The notes under the pieces: generated by a model
What the model was told of the DNA's origin: nothing
Seen by the model: only the letters and a program-made list of their open reading frames with translations
Database searches by the model: none
Shown here: piece by piece, positions 23,327-35,790 of the stretch
Position numbering within the stretch: the first letter of the stretch is position 1
Layout of the letters: each line of letters begins with the position of its first letter
Assembly: GCF_043641665.1 (NCBI RefSeq)
Contig: NC_092203.1
Location: 9,153,067 to 9,217,066 of the forward strand
Reading direction: 5' to 3'
Source of the DNA: Enoplosus armatus
Lineage: Eukaryota; Chordata; Actinopteri; Centrarchiformes; Enoplosidae
DNA: 64,000 bases
Translations under genes and position numbers: made by a program

Positions 23327-23371
23327 TGATTATGCCAGTATTATACTGGCTATCACACTAGAAAGTGTGAT
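23327..23371. other. Two adjacent perfect hairpins
   Basis: GCCAGTA-TTA-TACTGGC (23,334-23,350) is followed at once by ATCACACT-AGAA-AGTGTGAT (23,352-23,371). GTGAT at 23,327-23,331 can also pair with ATCAC at 23,352-23,356, extending the first stem and competing with the second. It lies in the large nckap5l intron. No function is known; it may be a MITE remnant. Confidence 0.6.
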
Positions 23372-24528
23372 TAGATCAGATGTTCACACAAGTTATGCAT
23401 TTGTTTTCTTGTGACTGTAATTCTTAATTATTTACCCACTCAAGCAGCAGCTATATTCATTTGTACGTAGAAATCAAAGTTTCTTCAGGTCAAGTGTCCT
23501 TAACAGATGCACAAAGAGAAAGACACAAAGAGTTTGCGTTTCCCCACACAGGTCATCAGTCTAATTAACCAATCACTGCATCTTCATTCAAATCATTCCC
23601 AGTAATGGGTTAGGGCTATAAATTAATGCGCGTTTCATTCCTGTTTTTTATTTGCAAATTGAAAATGCGCATAAAAACATGCAGAAAATCCAATTAACCA
23701 GCCACAACAGCAACTTTTGAATCATTAGTATAGGTTAACAAAAACACACAGAGTAATAAATCTTCTACACAGACTCTTGCTTTAAGAGTAAATATCCTAT
23801 ATTCATATCTGCGTCCCACAAGCAGCCCAAATCTGTCCTCAAAGCCAGAGGCTTACAGTCTGATTTTAGTTATTTTGTTCACTTGTCTCAGACTGTGTTG
23901 AAGGCATATCAGCATTTGAGCGTGTTGTGTTACTATGACAACCAGCAGTCTGTAACATAAAATTTAATTAATGGAAATGTCGCTTTGTTGGTTTTTATAA
24001 TAACCGCACAGCAAAAACATGGAAATGAACAAATCTTGCGGCAGCGTTCTTCAGGCACCATCTTTGGGAACCACCGGCCTCTCCCATGCGGAAGTTTGAC
24101 TTTTACAATACCGCAAAATAAAAATGGTTTAGGTCATATTTGAAATCATTAAAGTGAACTGACTCTGGGTGGGTACAGGCGTTTCTGTAAATACTACTTG
24201 TTGGCTGCCTAACATGCTGTTCAAGCCTCATTTCTCACGAGCAAGTAATCCTACATATTACATTTATAGAAGCGCGTGTTATTGCTTTTTATTAGCATGG
24301 TGTCTGCAGGCATAGTTACCATGCAGTGTATGCATGTAGTCTTGCCTATTTGTTAACATATATGTTTAACAAAACCGAAGGTAAGCTGGCGTGTGTGTAA
24401 AGAAAAGAAATAATTGTTTGGGTTCACTGTGTTGAAATAGAGGTCTATAAATTTAAAACATGATCCAAACCCGGTAGTCAGTCGAGCTTATCCCAGGGTG
24501 TTAACCCCGTCCAACCCTCTATCTCCAG

Positions 24529-24804
24529 GGGATGTTTGTTTATCGTGGGCAGATGAGGCACCATCTTTGGATCCAATACTGGCACCGCAGGTTTGGGTTT
24601 GAACAAGGCAAAACTGGCAGAGGGCAGCTAACAGGATTGGACGTGCAGATTAAGACCCCAGTGTACGGGGAGGGGCTGCATCTGTCGGCACCGGGAAGCC
24701 CACCTCCTCACCTTGCAGCTGGGGCGGGACAGGCTCCCTCTATGGCCTCCTGGCAGACCGGGTGTGGGTGTGAGAGGCAGAAGGTGTTGAGGTGGTGTGG
24801 GGAG
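24529..24804 (+). other. Exon-like open segment (possible cassette exon)
   Basis: An AACCCTCTATCTCCAG acceptor (ending 24528) and a GTAAGC donor (24805) bracket 276 bases that are open throughout in phase 0. The peptide begins GMFVYRGQMRHHLWIQYW and ends VLRWCGE. Phase 0 at both ends means inclusion between the 16,474 and 47,767 junctions would keep the frame. However, the peptide is odd (rich in W, C, G and H) and has no familiar motif, so a chance open frame is quite possible. Confidence 0.2.
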
Positions 24805-27800
24805 GTAAGCGCGTCCTGTCTGTTCTTCTGCACAGAGGCCGGCCTGTGATCACATCCTCCTCATCAGGCGCCGAGCCAAACCCTCAGCTGGGATCTGAGA
24901 GAGCTCTTTCATGCTGGGTTTGCTAAGACCAGAGCTGCAAATGTGGGGGAACCAGGCCTGGTGTTGGCTTTACTGATCTAGATGTCTGTCTATGAATTCT
25001 TTTAAGGGTCACACATGGGTCAGAGAGTTATAGGAGCCTTGTTGTCTCCATCTTTCCAGCCGCAATCTCATGTAAATGAAGTTTTCCTCTGTTTCTTTGC
25101 CTTTTCTGGTTTTGATAGAACCGGCTTTGGTCCAGGAACACATGAGAGTTTGTATTCTTGTGAAATGCTGTGGATTACTGAGTGACGCATCCGTATTTAC
25201 ATTCATTCAAGTCTTTTCTTACTCTATGTATGGTGACAAACATAGTCTTTATGTGTGGTGTGCCTCCTCTTTTTGGCTTCTTTTAGCCCCTTGTGTAGGA
25301 CTCTGTGTTGGTTGGTGGTCTTGGAAGTGCCATAACGATCCTAGAATCACTTCCTGCCCAGTCCAGGGAAATATTTACATGTTTCCGCATTAGCTGCGAC
25401 CACTGAGTAAATACATACAGAAACCACTTTAAAACTAACATTTGATATATGGCTCCACGTAAGTGCTCGAGGCCTCGCCTGTTTGTTTTGATACGTGTTG
25501 ATTGATGACGACCGAGTGTGTGTTTGTGTGTGCGTTGATGCTGCATGCAAATTAGCTCGTGTCTGTGTGTGAGTCTTAAGATGGGGTTGTTTCCACATGT
25601 GTTCATGCCTGAGGACACTGTGAGACTCATGACGGGGGAAAAATAGATGCCCTCCAGGGCAATTGTCTCAGCAGGCGGAGACTTTTCTGGTCGGGCTTGT
25701 ATGGTGAGTTCCTACCAGGTGTTCACATAGAGGAGTGGTGCTTCCTCGCACCTGGTGACCTCTTTGTTTTTAAGGGGTCAGAGGTTAAAATGAAAAGGGT
25801 TGGGGGGTTAGAACCGGGTTTTATTTTTGCTCAGGACATTCTTACGTACATTGACGCAACTGCTTTGGAATTTGAGTTCCTTGTAATTTGCAAATAGTTT
25901 AACTTGACAAACGATCTAAATTATTTAGTCATTTCTACCTCGGTGAAGTCAAACCACAATAAGTGCCCATAATTTGTTATATTATATTTATATTATTTTA
26001 CCATTAATCTCATTGAAGCTTTGACAAATGGGCCGTCTCATTTGCTAAGGATGCATTACCAAAATAGTCCGTCATTCCAACCCAGATTCAATTTTCTGGC
26101 CATCCCAGACCAAAATCATTATATGGGTATTAGCGTCATGATGTCTTCTCACTGACAAATGAAGCTTCCCTAAATCGGCAGAGGATGCATTTTTAAAATC
26201 CCAGTCTTTATTATACAGACATGGTTGCTCATTTAAGTGATATAATGCTCATTATATCTTCTGCATAGACTGGTTGACTGCCGTTATATAATGATACACA
26301 GATGACTGGTGGCATTAGCCTAAATCCAACCATTCATCTTCAAACCAGTAGTGAAAGCACAGTTTGCTTGCTTGCACAATGCTTACAAAGTAATTTTCTA
26401 TTTAATAAAGGTCTCATGACTAGGCGGGACCTGCTTGGATGGGAAACCATTAGTCACTTACGGGAATGCATTCTGGGCTGGGCGCTGAATTTACACCTGC
26501 ACCACCTCAGCTCTCTGCAGACGACCTGAGCGGTGTGAAGCTGCTGCGTCTGATGCCATGAATTCCTCAGCGAGGCTTGCCCAGGCGCCTGCTGACTGAT
26601 GAGTTTGTAATCTCCGTCTGCGCAGGAGCACCACCTGCCACTCATCTCCCATCAATCACAGTGATAGCCACAGGTCATGCGCTCAATCCTCGGTGGGAGC
26701 AAACACAGCTGATGTAGGTCAGTGGGGGCAGAGTGTTGTACAAACTCAAACTGTGGTGTACAGTGAACATTTGGATCGGATATTACATGTCGACATTATC
26801 TTACGATAAATCTGGAAACCTTTCAGTCAAGAATCACCTCCGCCTGGTCAGATGAGAACTAGACCAACCGGCAGACATTTTGACGATGATGTGAGTCACT
26901 GCTGCGCGATTTGGACTTTTTTTTGTCACCTCAGAAACTTTAGAAATTGATTTCGGTGGACATTTTAGGATCATTTTGACAGGTTTATGTTTTAAAACTC
27001 TTGTATATCGAGACTTTGTTAAGATAACCCACTGGGCTAGTAGTTTAGTTTAGTTTGACAAGCTGTATTTTTCACAAGGCTAGACTGAATGATCATAGAT
27101 GATACTTTTTCTAGGGGGATAAGCACTTAACATTAGACAAAACACCAGCTAAATTTAAAATAAAGTGTTTTATTGAGACAAGAACGGCCCTCCCACCTTT
27201 ATCCACTGTCCCCCATCAAATGGACCAGTGAAAAGTGTAGTGACCAGTACAAAGTAGTTGGATCAACATCCTCTCTTTTCCTGCCAGAGCACACGAGTCA
27301 TACTGCATACTTGATGTCAAACTGAGGCGCTGCGCTCGCAGTGAGACAGGGGAAAATACTCCTGAGGCAAATGTCAAGGAGCCCTTTCATTGGCTGTTTG
27401 ATACTCCTGTCGCACTGCCAGTCAGCTGCATGAACACACACTCACACATTTTCTCTCACTTTTTGCTGCCAAGTCTCTCTTTACATTGCCTCAGATCTGC
27501 CCGAGTGGCAGCAGCAGTAGTGTGTTCAGAAGCCACATCGAGAGCGAGTGTGAGTGTTGGACAGACGCTGGAGTCGCAGACAGAGGAGAAACAGCCAACC
27601 TGGAGTCTGAATTAGACTCCTACACTGACATGTGTTAATGTTTTATGTCTTTACACGCATGCAAAAACACCAGCCAGTCACTGCTTCACACATAAACACA
27701 TAAAAACACACACTCACATGCTCTCCTGGGCAGAAAACCACAGTCAGTCTTGCCCAGGTGATTTAATCCAACTTGACTTGCTGGTTAAATATTGACAAGA

Positions 27801-27888
27801 GCTGATGTGGCCTAGCTGAGGAGCGACGAGAATTCAGACGAGGCACTTGGCTGCCAAAGCTGCACGGCTGCCTGCTGCATCATCACAT

Positions 27889-27903
27889 ACACACACACAC
27901 ACC
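27889..27903. repeat. (AC)n microsatellite
   Basis: A short AC run about 130 bases upstream of the alternative start codon at 28,030. It may lie in the 5' leader or promoter of that transcript. Confidence 0.85.
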
Positions 27904-28029
27904 GCTGAATGCAAACACACATACACGCAGTGGCAGGCAGCAGCTGAGACTCAGCAAGGCAGCTGGGGCAGAAGAGGGGAACGAAGCGGAAGAAGAGGAA
28001 GGCGAGCAGAGGAGCAAAGAGGACGCAGG

Positions 28030-28107
28030 ATGAGCCAGTTCTCGGACCACGACGTCGTGTTGGTCGGCGGGAGGATCCGAAACGTACCCCTGCTGGAGCT
28101 GCTGGCG
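28030..28107 (+). CDS. nckap5l: NCKAP5-family protein, alternative first coding exon (candidate)
   Basis: An ATG at 28030 (A at -3) opens a frame reading MSQFSDHDVVLVGGRIRNVP plus LLELLA, which ends in phase 0 at a strong GTGAGT donor (28108). The sequence before it (27,960-28,029) is GA-rich and looks like a 5' leader; the frame is open upstream but has no other ATG. Phase 0 matches the acceptor of the coiled-coil exon at 47,767, so joining gives LLELLA-EYMDANK with the frame kept, replacing the N-terminus from 8.1 and 16.4 kb. I do not recognise the peptide, which has no signal sequence. Alternatively it belongs to an unrelated nested transcript whose second exon I cannot see. Confidence 0.5.
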
Positions 28108-29510
28108 GTGAGTCTCGGTCCATACGTCCTCCCCCCCTCCGGTCCCTCCATCCCTTCCAGCGCTCCATCCGTCGAGGAGGTATCTGGGGCAGGAGGCAGG
28201 CTGTCTGGAGCTGGAAGTAGGTCTGACTGGGTGATAATCAGGCTAACATCCTGCCCTCCAGTCCGCCCAAATCCACAACCACCTACATCGCTTGTGCCCC
28301 AGACAGGAGACAGGAATTGCCCAGGGTTAGAGGTGCAGAGGGGGGGTGGTATTCATCGGGAAGCAAGTGAAGAACAAGTTTGTATTTGGTGTGTGCATGC
28401 AGTATTCACACTTTTTTTGTGTTTTCACGTGCTTGTTGTGCTGAAATCAATAGTTGGCAATTTTGAAAACAGATTTTGGTTTTTGACTGTTTGTTGGACC
28501 AAACTGGTGCGTTTCATAGACTAAATAATGAATCGATGAATGAAAAACAAGTCTAAAGATTCATCTGTAGGTGAAATAATCGTTATTTGGAGCTCTGGCT
28601 TTGCTTTTTGGACTGGCACGGTGTTTGTCCAAGCTTCTCAAGCCTATGGGAATGTGGGAACTCTTGACTGAGCGTGGCGCACCTCGACTGCAGCGATCTT
28701 AACCACGTTCCATATGTAGGTCACTAGCCGACAAGCTGCGACTGCCACTAATTACATGCGAGAATCGAACTCCTTTCGGGTTTGCGATACATCTCCAGAA
28801 GGTCCGAATCAGGGGAACCCGCCTGCCATCTGCACGCTTTCACCCCCAAGTGGTTGAGATAGATTGTGACATTTGACAGTTTATTACTAGGTTGCCTAAT
28901 GAGCAGTGTGTTTATGTTGATATGTGGGGGGGGAGAAACTGGCATTTGAACGTGATGCAACAGCCGGATCTAAAAATATCACCTAGGTTTGGGGGTTTTG
29001 AGTGCTTTGATTCTTGACTTTCTTTTCTGTTTTTGTTGTTATGTTTTGGTGCAGCAGGGATGTGCAAGTGCTTCGTGTTCTTCTGGAAACACAGCACAAG
29101 ATAAAAACAGAAAGAAAATGGATGTCTTTTCTCTTCTCTATCTAACTCTCTCTCCTTCTTTTGCTCTTCCCTCCACTTGGTCTGAATTATTGAGCCAGAG
29201 GTGTTTTGTGGAAATCCAGGGGTTCTTAGCCTCTGCCACCGCATGGACGCAATTATGCAGACAAATGTCTCCGCCGAGCTCCGAGGCTCCATATATCCTT
29301 TATCTAATTACATTAACAGGAGCTGGATAGTGACTAATGGCTCGTGGAGGAGAAGAAGGGATGGGGGGGGGGGTACACGACGAGGAGCTGGAGAGGCCCG
29401 GGATGCATGATTGCATTTTTCCATCTTATTTCACTCTCTCGCTCCTCCTCATGCCCAGATCACTCCCTGTGCTCCGTTTAGAAATCCCCCCCAACAACCC
29501 CAAACCTACA

Positions 29511-29516
29511 CTCACA

Positions 29517-29577
<61 letters not shown>

Positions 29578-29580
29578 ACT
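29511..29580. repeat. (CA)n microsatellite, longest in window
   Basis: About 70 bases of CA with a few CT interruptions at both ends. The flanks are a C-rich patch (left) and ordinary sequence (right). It should be highly polymorphic. Confidence 0.97.
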
Positions 29581-29934
29581 GACCCACTGAGCCTTTTTCC
29601 AGCCTGAAAGACTTCTATGTAGTCTTGCTTCTTAGCTGTAATGCATTGTGGCATGAATGTTGGCATTATGGCTGATGTTCTGCACTGTCCGTCATATTTC
29701 TGTGTTGCAGGTCGGCACTGAAGCTGCACTCAAAGCCTCAAACGAGATAAAGCCTTGTCAGGGCCACAAGAGACTCTCCCCTGTTAACGTTGCTTTTATC
29801 GTGAATTGAATGAAAGCGTTACGTGCGCTGAGGCCACAAGTGCATGCAGACTTTTCGAGGTCTGTTTGGCGTGCAAACCACCTTAAAAGTCCAGGAGTGC
29901 ATTTTCTTTATCGTCCTCAGCCTGGGCTGCCAAA

Positions 29935-29959
29935 ATAAAAGCCTTAATAAAAGCCTTAT
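29935..29959. repeat. Short tandem duplication
   Basis: Two adjacent copies of AATAAAAGCCTT. Confidence 0.85.
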
Positions 29960-32380
29960 CAACCTGCCTGTGGCAACAGTAAAAAAAAGAGGCGGGAATG
30001 CAAAAGCCGCTGTGTCTCTTCATGACAGTAAGTCTCTTTTTAAGAGGAGCATTAAGAGGAGTTTGTTTTGTGTGCTCCGACCCATTCACTAATAAGTACA
30101 TAATCCAAAGCATACCATTTTAGATTGATTAAGTTCCTTCAGGGGAGCCATTTATTTTAATATCAACTTGCAGAAACTTGCTCGGGACTTTATGCCAAAG
30201 TAATTGTATCTCAGTGTGGTAAGTCAGCAGCAGAAGATGAGCTGTATCCCAATTCCATAATGCATACTGATCCTGAGCAGGTTTTGGGTATATAGTGTGG
30301 GAAAAGTACTGGAAAAGTGACGTAATTAAAGGATAGATAGAAAGCCTGTCTCAGAGCGACTTGTGCGTTGAAATCGTTTTTGGTGGCTGTAATGATTCCT
30401 CCTGAAGAGATCCCTTCTTAACTCGCTTTTAATGTAAGTCCTTTAATATGAAGCTTCAGCAGTCTTAGTCAGCCAAATCTATTGGGCATCTACTAAAGTT
30501 AGTCGTCATAGCGCCAAATCCCTTCTTTTTCTTTCTGCCTCTCCATCGCAGCTCAGCAAGGAAACAAAAAGAGGTTCAAAGAAGACACTGGGATGGTGTT
30601 AGGAAGGCCAGTATGGACAAGAGGAATGATTACAGTGACCAAAATGCATTTCAGTGCACATATGGGCACATGAGTGTGAACCTACAATGTCCTTTACACT
30701 CAAGGAAGTCAGTATGCGTACTAAAAAACTCCTTACAGTGCGCTTCATTTACCCTCTGTCATTTGATGAGTATCTGAGTCTTCCAACAATGGTGGGAACA
30801 AGTGACTGCTTTTTACCAACAAGCCCAAAACACACTGAGTCACATTTGATGGATGCACAAGTGACTGTAGTGCGACAGTACACCTGGCAGTGATGACGCC
30901 AAATGACGATGATTCATACGTGTCTGAAATGTCGCTAAAGAGTGTCTGTTATCGGGAATAATGAACGTGTGAGTGTTTGTTTGAGATGAGCTCACAGCTG
31001 CAAAACATTTAAAGTAATTATGGATGGTGGCGAGACGTCTCGAGGAAGATCTTGGAAAAACAAAAAAATTAAGTATTAAATCTTTGGGAAAACATTTTGC
31101 TTTCTCTTTGTGAACTTTAATTAGCATCCAAAGTCGCAGTTTGATTGATGTCTTCTTGTTTGTTTATACGATTGTATACTAACTGCAAAACCAGCATACT
31201 GTGACAATTAAAATACAGTTTAAATTATGTGCAATCTCATGTCAAAGCTTCCTCAGTAGTCATGTAAACTATATGCGATTTTTAATGAGCCACGTTCACT
31301 GATATGGTCATTTAAATCTGCATGATAAAAAGGCTAGTTTTGGTTATTGTTTTTAATCAGTGCCACATCAGCAACTAATATAGTTTCTACTGTCTTTTAA
31401 TTGTCCTTTTTTTTTTTCAGTGGTCAGTGAATAAAGCAGGTGTCGGTAGTTTCCTGCTTTTTCCTGAGAGGTTTGCACCGGGCTTACAGGAGCTCAGCGG
31501 TCTGCTGGCTCACATTACTTTATGCTAATATCCCCCAGCTGCAACCTGCACCACCCTCCTGCTTCCCTGCCTTGCTTTCTCTGTCTCTCTCACACACACA
31601 CACAAGCCCTCGGGACAGTCATGGGAGGGCCGTGAAAAGGAAGCCGAGATGATTAATTAACTCTGCCCTCATTTTGATACCGCCTTATTGGCTTTCAACA
31701 GACGAAATTCAGCTTCAGAGCTTTGCATGGATTATCCTCCCACCGCCACAGCTCCCACCCAAAACAGAAACACAAACACACATCCGAAATATTGAGGTCA
31801 TGTTGTTACTCATGCTATGGTGAATGCGTGACATTGGTTTCTGGGCAGGTTGTGTTGCTCAGCAGAGAGCGAGGTGTCGGTTTTGTTGAATGTTGGTTTC
31901 CCACTAATGAGAAAGAAGGCGCTCTTACAGGAAACAGCCTACAAACACTGCTGACAGACACTGGCCGATGTATTGACCAAGAATGGCTGCAATTATAATT
32001 GTTGAGGTTGATTTGGATTTAATGACGTGCAGGTGAATGATCTGGTTTGACTTTCACATCTTGCACAATCACTTTCCAGCAGCTACACATAAATCACAGA
32101 TGACGTGAGCTCCCACAGAAAATCTGTGAAAAACACTTCGCAGTTTGGGCGGTGTCAGTCGGTGAAATCTTCCATCCCTCCAGAAACTGCCAGTGTTTGT
32201 CATCAGGAATGTGCAGTTAAAATACAAAGAATATAGTATTACATAGTTTTATTTGTATTTGAGAGTTTAAGTTGTGCAAAAAAGCCACATTTTGTGAAAT
32301 AAGTTGCCTTGAAGTTTGAATTTTTTCTAAATTTAAGTCTATAACCCCCAAAATGTGTCTAACCCCGGTGTGAAAATCTA

Positions 32381-32560
32381 ATATGGGAGTGCATGTGTGT
32401 GCTTATGTGTGCATTCATGTGGACTCAAGTTCACTATCAATGCTTGTTCATGTGTAAGCAAATATATATGCTTAACAGGCAGGGTGAGTGTGTGTTTCCA
32501 TGTCACATGGGTGTCGTTGTGTGTGTCTAAGTGTGTAAAAGCGTGTGTGTGTTGGCTCTG
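32381..32560. repeat. Degenerate TG-rich stretch
   Basis: Imperfect GTGTG clusters (GTGCATGTGTGTGC, GTGAGTGTGTGTTT, GTGTGTGTCTAAGTGTG) are scattered through 180 bases. This is probably an old, decayed dinucleotide repeat. Confidence 0.6.
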
Positions 32561-35480
32561 AACACCAGGTGCTCCAGCTGGTTGTGTCCCTGCAGTGGCC
32601 CGGCCCTGACCGGCCGTCCTCTGGTCCCCTGTGCTTTTTTCTATAGATGACAGCCTCTGAGTGCAGACAGCTCCACAGCTTTAAAGGGCCTGTCAGCTCC
32701 CAGCAGCAGAGCTAGACACAACACAATAGTGCTCCTGTATATTGTCTGCACTCTGGGGAACAGCCTGCAGCACAGTTGTCTCTCATTTTTCGTCTGTTTT
32801 AAACTCTCTCACTGTTTGCTATCCCTTCTGCTTTTCACATCAGGAGTCGGGGAGTGTGTGTCTCTCCATCGTCTCCCACCCAAACAAAAGATCACCTGCC
32901 CGGCTGTGTGATGTGTCACAGGGTGGGAGCCCTGAGGGGAAGCCCGCAGCCTCATGTGGATGTTTGTTACCACTGTGTCACGATGGGCTCCTATTATCTC
33001 CCTGAATGCACTGCAGGCAGTTTTACCCACTTGATGCGAGCTGTGGTGGATTAACCTATTTTCACAAGTGTTTGAAGTCGTGTGTAACGCTTCTTTGTCG
33101 GAGAATCAGTGTGTTTTGGTGGGTCGAGTTCATGTGTATCCTCTGTTCTTACACCAGGAGCCTTTTATTGGTCTGTGTTGCTCATCGTGAGAAAATGTTT
33201 TCAATTGTGTCTGACATGTTGTAAAGAAAACGGCCAGTGGTTATTTTCATAGTATGAGCCATTCCCTGAAATGTTTCTCCACAATATCCTGCGCTGGAGC
33301 GCGCTCGTATGCAAACACAGCGACAGAGCAGCATGCAACAAAAAGCTGAGAGATCTGCCTTGCCTCAAACTGCTGCAGTGTGTTGCATTATAATAAGGTG
33401 TTGTCTGCAGGGAAGCTGATTTTGTCTGACGTGGCTAATGCGCTCTGTCAGAAGAGTTTGCGGCTGATGCTAGCCTGGTCTCCGCTCTGCGAAAAAAAGT
33501 AGGCGAGAGGGAAGAGGGAGTTGAGTACAGTCCAGCTCACCACATCCGCCTGCCGGCTACACTTACACCACAGCCTCGCAGTCAGGAGGCAGTGACCTTC
33601 ATGCCACTCCCTCTATTTGAGGAGTGGGGTGCTGTCAGGGCCGATAGGTACGCTGTGTTGATCTTTTCCCGAGTACAGTATAGGCCAAAGAGTTTCCTAA
33701 TCACGCCGCTTCATTTTCAAAGCATTTCCACGTGGTATTCAATTGTGTTATCTCAGGGGATTAAAGCGCTCATCATAACACGGCCACTGTCGCCACATTA
33801 TCTCAAATGCCAAGTATCAGTATGAGGTGCAAAGCAGAGCCATTACTATGATTAGAAGGACATTCATGCAGGAGCTGTTTGATGGTGCACCATTATGAAG
33901 AGTCAATGGCTGGAAGATTGGCCATTTCTGCAGATCCAATTATACGCTGCAAAAAGTCCTTTGGTTTCACCCTCATCCGTTTACAAGATGATCACCGTCA
34001 GAAACAAATCTCTTGAAGCAAGTAAGAATAAGACATTGGATTCAAGAGAAATTTCGCAATAATTAAAAATGAAAACAAAAGAAATTATCTCCTCTTTTTA
34101 GTCATTTTTGAGTAAAGTAAGATTCAAAACTCCATACAAGTTTATATGACTTAATGTGTATTTTTTGCAATGCTTTTCCAGCCTTTAATATCAGTCATTG
34201 ATTCCTGAGATGAAATAATTTGGACGCCAGGCTCTTTGTCATTAAAAGGCAGGCTATTCGTACCAAAGACCCATGAGAAGAATCAATATCATCTGCATGT
34301 AGCAACATTTGCCTGCGTGAGTCATCCGGCTAGCTGGAGCCATTCACATTATTGAGTCTCCGTCACTTTCTAAAGAGATAATATGATCTGTATGCCTTTC
34401 ATGAGTCCATAACTCAACTTTATGGTGATCTGCTTGTGGCGCTCAATGATTTTCCGGGATCCTCTCTCCACGGCCAGACATCAGAGCAGTGATTGAGGTT
34501 TTATGAGGCGTACTGAGCCTCAGGTGAGCAGGATGAGGGATGCTCTGCACAGGACCGTTTGACCCTCAGGGCTGATTGTCTGCGGTGTCAGTGGTCAACG
34601 AGTGCCTTTGTCTGTGGTCACGGTGGTCACTGAGGGGCTATTGTGGGGACCCGTGGCAGCCAGTGGGGCTATCGAGCTGTGGGCCCAACATCCATCTGGC
34701 ACAACAGCTGGAGGAGCAGGAGATTTCCACTCAGGAAATTATGCAGAGCAAACAAGATTCCTATGATTATTTCATTACATTCATTTCTTTGGGATTATAA
34801 CATTTTGCAGGAAATTGGTCAGATGTGCCCAACAAAGCAGTCTGTATTTACTCTTTGTTTAATATTGCAGCACAACCCTGCCCCTCTAATTCATTCAGAT
34901 ACAAACAAGCTTTATTTTGGAGGCATTTCCTGGTTGTCTTCCCCGCCCTTCCTCTGTCTCATTTCTGCCTGAGCCTGAGCATTGAGGAGGGGGTTATGAG
35001 ACTCAAGTCGAACCAGCTGAATTAGTGCATTATTAAGCCTTTCTCCCCCTGACCCACTTCCCCATGGCTTGACTCCAGCATGGGGGTCTGTGTACACCAG
35101 GAAACATGGTCTCAGGATACGTTTCACTGTAAATGGACCTCTTATGTGCAGCAGAGAGGATGCTGAAATGAGGCGATGGTGAAAGCTCTTCATTTTCTCA
35201 TCAGGCTTCCATTCAGATGGACTGAGTGAGCCCCTTTCAGGCCTCATTGCACCAACAGTGTGATCAGGTATCAACTTCTGACATGCAACACAACAATACA
35301 GACATTAGCAGTTTGTTCCCTCATGAACCCGTGATGAAAGATACATGCTGATCATTGACAAATGAATATTCCCATAATTCAGTTTCAGTGTTGATTTAAC
35401 CAGGGCTTATTATGGGCTAATCTGTTGGTAAGTTTTTACATTAAGTAGATTATTTAGTTGCTAAAATGTTTAGCTCTGGG

Positions 35481-35790
35481 AAACACGCTTAAATAGATGA
35501 GAAGATCGACGCCACTCTCATATGTGTCTGTTAAATATAAGGCTACAGCCAGGAGCTGGTTAGCTTAGCTTAGCACGAAGACTCTAACTTCCTAAAATCT
35601 CTCCTGGTTGCCTGTTAATTAGCAAACTTTAAAGGCGTTCGTAGGTGGGTTTTGTTCGCTTCAGATAGTCAGGCTAATTGTTCCCCCCTTTCCCACTCTT
35701 TATGCTAAGCTAAGCTAACCACCTGCTGGCTATAGCCGCATGTGACATATCAATCTTCTCGTCTAACTCTCCTCCAGAAAATGAAGAAGT
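35481..35790. mobile_element. Palindromic MITE-like element with long inverted ends
   Basis: The left arm (35,501-35,583, containing GGCTACAGCCAGGAGCTGGT and TAGCTTAGCTTAGCACGAAG) is the imperfect reverse complement of the right arm (35,695-35,763, containing TATGCTAAGCTAAGCTAACC and CTGCTGGCTATAGCC). The outer GAGAAGATCGA near 35,500 pairs with TCAATCTTCTC at 35,750-35,760. About 110 bases of unpaired sequence lie between the arms. It has no coding capacity, as expected for a non-autonomous DNA element. The same family gives the fragment at 2,622. Confidence 0.75.

Larger units (their letters stand above)
16475..28029 (+). other. nckap5l: nckap5l large intron, first part
   Basis: This is non-coding sequence within the 31 kb intron between the 16,372 and 47,767 exons. 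It holds a possible TATA-type promoter (21,741), paired hairpins (23,327), an exon-like open segment (24,529) and the 5' leader of the alternative exon at 28,030. Elsewhere I see no exon-like frames with convincing splice sites. AT-rich stretches with many TAAT cores (for example 20,900-21,060 and 22,160-22,470) could be enhancers. Confidence 0.5.

Noticed and set aside
26418..26450. 5S rRNA-like segment (GGGACCTGCTTGGATGGGAA)
   Set aside because: It resembles the 3' part of the 5S internal promoter, but the upstream boxes and the rest of the 120-base gene are absent. It is at most a fragment of a 5S-derived SINE, and the match is too short to call.
28735..28870. Possible tRNA on the minus strand (GGAGTTCGATTCTC)
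   Set aside because: The T-loop-like motif lacks a proper five-base stem, and no D-arm, anticodon arm or acceptor pairing could be found.
33601..33647. Possible first coding exon (MPLPLFEEWGAVRADR before GTACGC)
   Set aside because: It ends in phase 2, so it cannot join the phase-0 exon at 47,767. The donor is weak and there is no supporting leader.
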